From contig NC_092659.1 of the NCBI RefSeq assembly GCF_032118995.1, positions 13,510,177-13,574,176 on the forward strand: 64,000 bases of DNA, written 5' to 3'. The position numbers and the translations under genes were made by a program. The notes under the pieces were generated by a model. It saw nothing but the letters and a program-made list of their open reading frames with translations, did not search any database and had not been told where the DNA came from. Positions 58,236-64,000 of the stretch are shown piece after piece; the stretch's first letter is position 1; every line of letters begins with the position of its first letter. This DNA comes from Asterias amurensis. Its lineage: Eukaryota > Echinodermata > Asteroidea > Forcipulatida > Asteriidae.

Positions 58236-61200
58236 GAAACTACATGAAGGCCGCTGTTCCACTGGTACTGTGCCTCATCAGTAAATGCCTCCATGCTGTT
58301 GTCTTCTATTACGCTGTAGCTGAGAAGTCTCTATCGCATCAAACAGACATCCTGTTGTGACTGGGTCATCAGTGTGGGTTTGAATCCCATTCATGATACT
58401 TGTTCTCTTGAAGAAGACACCAAACTATAATTGCTTCTCATAACCCAGGAGTAATTCGTTACCTGCGAGAGTAGAGATACATGTAGAACACCCTTGCATT
58501 GTCTGCAATCCCTCGGGTCAAGGAATGGGAATGTGCATGCATGATACGCACAACTCTTAGCCAATGACAGGTCTTCATTGACCTCAGTGAGGGCGACGTG
58601 TTGGTCTTGTGACAACATGCAATGGGTCTATTGTTGATGTGACTGATTAGCAACATGTGCACCCATGCTGCTGGTGCTGCATACATCTTTGCAGCATCTT
58701 TTTGTTAATGATTTTCACCAAATAACAAAGAATTAAAATTGACTGAAAAACTATCTATACATTGTAGACCATGTAGACTGAGAAAATTCCACTCATTTAA
58801 AATGGTTTGTTTATTCTCTTGATTGAATACACTTTTGATATACCTTGTCTCTCAGCATTCTGATCAAAACACTTATTTTCAACTTACATGTAGTCCACTT
58901 CAAAAGAGAGTTAAGTTAACGAATGGCAATCAGCAAATTTACAAAAGGGATTTCCATTACAATGGCTTCACACCTAAAAAATTGCATGAAATTTGTGCAC
59001 AATACAGTTCTAGGCACATGAACAAAATTCTAAGCAGGCTTGTTTGGATAATTTTGCCAAGCTTGCCAATAAGACGGTTCAACTAAATACACATTCACAT
59101 ATCAGATACAAGCTTTGCTCAAATATAAATTTTTTTTGACCAAAAGCACAATGTTTTCCAGAATTTAACTTCCCACAAAGGAGAACAAAAGAATAAATTA
59201 TATTTCTTTTACATAAATTAAAGTTCAAACTGAAGTAAAACTTTGGCAAGAAAAGGTATTGCCTTTGGTATAGATGAGTTTTCATTCACAAACAATTCAC
59301 CAATGCATTAAATGCTTTCCGGATCCTGCAGGAAAACCCAGTAAAGGTGTGAATTGAACCCAGAGATGTACAGGTAGGTATCTTAACTGCCAGGGCTCAA
59401 CTTCATGAAGCTGCTCAAGCAGAAAAATTTGCTATTAAAAACAAAAATTTGATCTAGAAAAAGCCAAAGTACCATATTTTATGTACCATACTGGTAATCT
59501 GCTCTTTTTTGCTTTGCAGAAAATGTGTCAGCAATAAGCATTATTTTCTGCTTACCCAGCTGTATGATGTTGGAGCCAAGATCACCAAGCTTGCCTGGTG
59601 ACAAGAGGCCATTTTGTAATGGCAGTCTACAATATGTGATACAAGGATAGAAAAAAAGATGATACAATGACAACATAAATTCATTTACACCACAAATACA
59701 AATAACACCAGATTTGACTCTCATTATAAAAAAAATTGGAACAGTATTTTGTTCATAAATTCAAAACAAAAGCACAGTCAAATTGCATACAATTACATAG
59801 TGAACAGATGAGCTCTCGTGTGCCTTTAGATATGTAACAGTAAAGTAAAAAATCGGAAATTTACCATGGTCACAGGGCTGCAAAACCTCTAGACCACGAT
59901 TTTTGTGGTTCAAAACCGGCACTAGACCAGAAACATTCTTCAGAAGACCTGAAACTGTATTAAACTTTAAAGATATTAAAAAGGGATTGTTTCGAGCTGA
60001 CAAACCAGTACCCAGACAGTGTTCATGTTTTTTGTGATCAACCATACATGACATAACAAATCTGTGAAAGTTTTGACTTAATCCGTTGTGCAAATCAGGA
60101 GGAAATAACACCATAGCAACTTTCAGCATGTCAACACTTTGTCTTTAATTTTGTGTGCAACCACCAAAGTTGGCTGTTGCTTTTGGTTTTTAAGGTTTTC
60201 AAACACAGTTTTATCAAATATGACTTAATTTCAGCACATACACTGTAGAGAAGTATTTCATTGTCAGATTTCAGACTAAAATTAAACAATTATGTTTTTT
60301 TTATCCATACAACATGTACAATCTCCTGTCTAACACCTTAACAATCTGACAATGTAAGTTAGTAAATGAGAGGCTATTGTACACCTTTGTCAGTCTAAAA
60401 CGAATGTGTTTGGAAAAAAACACTAGACTGCCAGACTTTTTATCCGGTTATGGGGTTACTTGAGCAATCCTATTAAAGTAACTGCACTCTGGCTGGTGTT
60501 CAAAAAATTTGTTCGAGCCCTTGTGAAAAGTTCATAGAGGAGCTTGGTTTTTATTTCAGGCTTCTTTTTTAAAGCAGAAATTAGCAGGGAAATTGCTACA
60601 AACAATGATTTTCACATCAAGATTATCACATCACACATCATTTCTGACTGGTATAAAATTACTAAACAAAAGTTTGTCGTGCTTGGCACTTGATCTACGG
60701 TGAGCTATGATAAATCACTACATTTGGAAAGTGAAATTACATTTAAATGATTTGTTTCTCCCCAACCATGATTATAGATGACAAGCACCGCAAAATAAGA
60801 TGCAAAGAGTTCACCGAAAATAAAGTTTTAAATTTTGAGAAATACTAGCAGTATAACCCTAAATATTTGTGCACACAGGAAAAAAACAAATCAAAATGCA
60901 GGCCTGATACTTTGATTCTGTATTAGGGCGAGCAGATTTTTTCTGAGTAAAGGGCAACTCGATGAGGGCAGTTTGAAGATTGTTTTCCAGAGCAGGGGCT
61001 GATTCCACAAAGAGATAAGATTGATTGTTGCAAATCAATCCTAGTTGCTTAGTAAAGTTTAATGTCTATGGTAATACTGACAACTTGTCCTACAATGTAT
61101 TTTATTGCTTTGTGAAATTGTCCCCAGTTCAGTGAGCACCAAGGCAGTTCTGAGGGTAAGTATCAGGCCTGAAAATGTCAACCTAAGCTACATGATGTAC

Positions 61201-61356
61201 TAATTGCACAGTGTTTAAAAAATACAAAAGTTGATCCTTTTCTTTCAAAGATGACCATTTTCAAATGAGTGGGTTTGCTTATATCAGGCTGGTAAACCCG
61301 CAGGCATTCTGCTGACTTGGTTGAGAATTGTCTCACTATGAAACAGAGTGACCATA

Positions 61357-61505
61357 GCCTGGTTCACACTTCTTGCGAATGCTAATGCGATACAAATTTT
61401 GAGGTCACATGGCTGTTTTCGCAGCGAATGTTTTGCAGGAGTTCAGCACAGCTCAACTAATGCAACTTATAATTTTAAAGTCAAAATTCATTTCGCCTTC
61501 GCAAT
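61357..61505. repeat. Half copy of the GCCTGGTTCAYACTT MITE
   Basis: GCCTGGTTCACACTTCTTGC, ATGTTTTGCAGGAGTTCAGC and ATTTCGCCTTCGCAATA correspond to 1062-1240; the far end is lost. Confidence 0.5.
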
Positions 61506-61627
61506 AACAAAAAGATGCCTAAAAGCATGGAGCCATTCCCTAGTCGTGTACATGTACGTAATATTTGTACCTAGGCAGCTCTGTGAAACTGGGCCCTTGT
61601 TATTTGCTAAGCAGCCTTATTGGCCAA

Positions 61628-61975
61628 GGGCCCAATTTCATAAAGCTGCTTAAGCACAAAAAGCAGCCAAGCACTAAAATATGCTTACCAGATTGAGGTT
61701 ACCAGCCAAAATATCATATCCCATGCACAATCTGTGACTGGTATACAATGTACTGCTCATTTTTTGCTTAGCAGATAATGTTTATGCAATATTTTCAGCT
61801 TTTAGAAGCAGCTCCATAAAATTTGGAAAGAAAATAGATACATTTTCTGTTAAGCAAGTATTAGCAGGAATTGAACCAGTCACAAACTTTATACATTGGT
61901 TTATTGACAGATAACCAGTTTCTGCTCAGCAAATTTGTTAGTGCTAAGCTTTTTGGATACAACTGGGGCCCTAAC
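61628..61975. repeat. GGGCCC-ended foldback repeat
   Basis: Starts GGGCCCAATTTCATAAAGCT and ends CAACTGGGGCCC, with TTTTGCTTAGCAGATAATG-type words inside. Related to 4440-4782 and to the fragment GTATGAAATTGGGCCCTGAA at 11430. Confidence 0.55.
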
Positions 61976-62036
61976 CACGGTATGAATATAGCAACCTTAT
62001 GATGATGACTCTATCCTTGTAATTACCATCACTTCC

Positions 62037-62114
62037 TTACACAGCCATACCAAGCAGAAATCCCGCTCCGAATCCCCCAGATATAACCAAGTTCTTCCTG
62101 GCTAGTTGCTTAAT
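62037..62114 (-). CDS. FUNDC last exon
   Basis: 78 nt: 25 residues and TAA. A glycine-rich membrane helix (SGGFGAGFLLGM) ends the protein. Confidence 0.88.
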   Translation of the reverse strand: MKQLARKNLVISGGFGAGFLLGMAV

Positions 62115-63565
62115 CTGTAAAACACCAAAGGTCATTCAAATACAAAGTATTACTACGTTTCAACATGGAGCAGCAAGGACAGTAATGTAAAGTAACTTGA
62201 TTGTCATTAAAGGGGATGCGTCATCATGATCAAAGTAGGCCTGAGGTTTTGCATGGATTTATGAACTCTTACGTGAGGGTACAATCGCTCTCCGTAGATT
62301 ATGATACAAAGGGAGGGTGCATACGTGCAGTAACTGGGTAGGAGTTCATAAAAGTAACTCCATGAACAACCACAAGCCTGATTTGAAAATGATGACACAG
62401 CCCATTTAAAGGGTCTAGGTACTTTTTGTAGGACACAAAACACAATGTGCACAAATTTACATTAAACTTGCATGGTTTGAAGACAATGATAGTAGAAAGA
62501 TTCTCTTAAAATATTACTTACTGAGGTGCTGTAATACAACACCAAAACACCATAAAGGACAGTTTGGTTTATAGTCGGACACGCGATGGAAATTTAATGC
62601 ACGATCCTAAAAACACAGTTTATAGTCATCATCATCACTGAGGCAAAATTATAACTCGACCTTAACACCTTGCAAACAAACACACAGGGCATAAAAATGT
62701 TTGATTTTTCCTGAGGGAGGAAAACGGAAAACCCCACAGCAGAGAACCAATGCACAACTCAACTTCTTCCTTCTATTTCTATATATATAAATCATAAAGT
62801 TATAGCCTTGTGAACTATAGCCCTGGCCAGGTATCGAAACAGGGTCACCTTGGTGAGAGGCGAGCGCTTTACGCACAAGCCAACCATGCCCCCAGTGAAG
62901 ATGAACACAATGAAGATGCAAAAGGAGGTGGAGGGGTGCACCATGCCACATATCCAGTGTTGATCCACATAAAATTTGTAAAAAACGTTAGTGTCTAACA
63001 GGGAAAGGATGACTTGTTCTAATTTTCAGACACAAATGTCATCATTAACAAACGCAGCACTAAGCTTGGGCGATATCGATTTATTTTATTCACGATATAT
63101 CGCCAACAATATATCGCGATATTCGATATTATCGCGATTAATTAAATTTGACATCATCAGTCTTCAAACTCCCAGTGAAAGTTGTAGAAGAGACAGTCAT
63201 AGCATAAGAGAGCTGTGTTACTATGGGGTGCAAGATGTCTCAGCTAGGAAATACATTGCGATATTGCGATACTTAATCGATATCGCGATATATCGAAATT
63301 TCGATTGAAACCAAATCGATCCGATATCGAAATCGTTTCCAAATTAACATCGCGATATTCGATAACATCGTAATATCGCCCAAACTTACACGGCACCTTC
63401 CTTTCAATACTTCAATATAAAATTGAAATAGGTTACCTGATCAGAAAATTTTCTGATGTATGATGAGTTCTGTACAACTTGGTCCTGCATTTTCTGTTTA
63501 GTTTTACTGACGTCCGTTTCAAACTTTGTCCAGTTGATTTTTAGGTGACCTGTATGGTAGCCAAG
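62037..63565 (-). CDS. FUNDC1/FUNDC2-like mitochondrial outer-membrane protein, last two exons
   Basis: Exons 63565-63437 (43 codons: LGYHTGHLKINWTKFETDVS then KTKQKMQDQVVQNSS) and 62114-62037 (IKQLARKNLVISGGFGAGFL then LGMAV and stop) join at phase 0 through GTAACC and TTTTACAG. They match the C-terminal third of FUN14-domain proteins: the HTGYIKVDW turn and the final glycine-rich helix GGFFGGFLLGM. FUNDC1 is a mitophagy receptor that binds LC3 through an N-terminal LIR; FUNDC2 acts at mitochondria in platelet survival. The part here does not include the LIR or the first membrane segments, which lie beyond the right edge. HTG and the LLGM end are closer to remembered FUNDC2, but one ancestral gene is likely outside vertebrates. 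Confidence 0.88.
62818..62890 (-). repeat. tRNA-like SINE head in FUNDC intron
   Basis: Minus strand GGCATGGTTGGCTTGTGCGT, CTCGCCTCTCACCAAGGTGA and GTTTCGATACC (B-box-like). Same family as the decayed copy at 6985-7050. No perfect tRNA cloverleaf. Confidence 0.5.
63068..63388. repeat. CGATATCG-rich TIR repeat in FUNDC intron
   Basis: Left end TTGGGCGATATCGAT and right end ATATCGCCCAA are inverted. The ends of the element are dense in ATATCGCGATAT palindromes; the middle (63140-63240) is ordinary sequence. It resembles GGGCGATAT-ended hAT-type MITEs of other animals, but no 8-bp target duplication was found. Confidence 0.55.
63437..63565 (-). CDS. FUNDC exon n-1
   Basis: 129 nt; acceptor TTTTTCAACCAG, donor GTAACC; both ends phase 0. 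Encodes the HTG...INW segment and a charged amphipathic helix. Confidence 0.85.
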
Positions 63566-63639
63566 CTGGTTGAAAAAGAGAGAGTAGCATTAAGCTTTAT
63601 ACCATTGGTATACGTAGAAATTAATAATAATACTTAACT

Positions 63640-63905
63640 ACAATTGCTTCTCTCCACCCAGGGGTAAATGGGTACCTGTGAGGGAAGAGATGGTTCTTGT
63701 GATTGATTAAGTTGAGTAGCGTTTATTGAGTAGCGCATATTAATGTTGCGCAGGCTGTGTACTTCCCACCAGGGAGCTGAGATGGTTTAAGGAATGAATT
63801 AAGGCCCGTGGACAAGGGGTAATAATTAGAAGTGCTTTGGGATTGCCTCCAGGTGACTGGTGTGAAAAGCGTTATATAAAAACTGGTTCTTATTATGATT
63901 ATTAA
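63640..63905 (+). repeat. SINE copy near right edge
   Basis: CAGGGGTAAATGGGTACCTG, CACCAGGGAGCTGAGATGG and a tail AAGCGTTATATAAAA plus TTATTATGATTATT match the 4993-5372 SINE; the tRNA-like head is missing. The remaining 95 bp to the edge show nothing recognised. Confidence 0.55.
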
Positions 63906-64000
63906 TGAAACGCAGCTCTCACATAACGCTTTATCACACCTGAGGGCATCTCAAGGCGCTCATTGTTATTACAGACCTACATGTACACTGTAGAATTTCA

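Larger units (their letters stand above)
58236..62036. other. Interval between convergent CMC4 and FUNDC genes
   Basis: No exon recognised. Includes the probable 3' UTRs, SINE traces at 58380-58480 (CCCAGGAGTAATTCGTTACC), and elements at 61357-61500 and 61628-61972. Short open frames at 58.4-60.1 kb have no domain signature. Confidence 0.5.

Overview
The window is animal nuclear DNA. It holds spliced genes with GT-AG introns, no bacterial operon structure, and a very heavy load of transposable elements. Several interspersed repeats look like ones I associate with echinoderm genomes, probably a sea star: the foldback element beginning CAGTGGACACTATTGG, the one beginning AGGAACACGTTGCC, and a tRNA-headed SINE. 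That organism call is inference from recollection, not a search.

Host genes lie at the two ends. Positions 450-8401 (minus strand) carry the first six coding exons of mitochondrial intermediate peptidase (MIPEP); the catalytic half lies off the left edge. Positions 12319-15755 (minus) carry a complete four-exon arylacetamide deacetylase-like esterase (AADAC family, 406 aa). A lone copy of CMC4 exon 1 sits 0.5 kb upstream at 16260, inside an ~0.8 kb block duplicated at 54583-55450. There the full two-exon CMC4 gene (twin CX9C mitochondrial protein) runs from 55043 to 58235 (plus). It faces the last two exons of a FUNDC1/2-type mitochondrial outer-membrane gene (62037-63565, minus, continuing off the right edge). 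FUNDC2 and CMC4 are also convergent neighbours on the human X chromosome, so this looks like old conserved linkage.

The middle 45 kb is almost all mobile or repetitive. From left to right it holds: a degraded LINE (16.7-18.6 kb); a 42-bp satellite (20.2-20.8 kb); a THAP zinc-finger exon next to a PHD-like LINE ORF1 remnant (22.4-23.5 kb); 54-bp and 55-bp satellites (23.6-25.4 kb); and an L2/CR1-type LINE with an uninterrupted 983-codon endonuclease-reverse transcriptase frame (25.4-28.8 kb). Then comes a nest of at least four levels: a 10.9-kb inverted-repeat element (31049-41978) holding a GGTCATTCC-ended element, which holds a Helitron and a 1.76-kb element studded with the motif GTAACACGCGTTAC. 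Duplicated flanking modules at 29.7-46.3 kb provide empty-site controls for several insertions.

At 47.3-51.6 kb lie a broken SWIM/YqaJ/PHD gene (plus) and a broken DDE_Tnp_4 transposase (minus). They converge, which is the two-protein arrangement I associate with ISL2EU-type DNA transposons. From 51.8 to 54.6 kb are 60-bp and ~180-bp arrays, the second rich in TGACGT motifs. The intron of CMC4, the CMC4-FUNDC interval and the FUNDC introns carry tRNA-like SINE heads and foldback elements.
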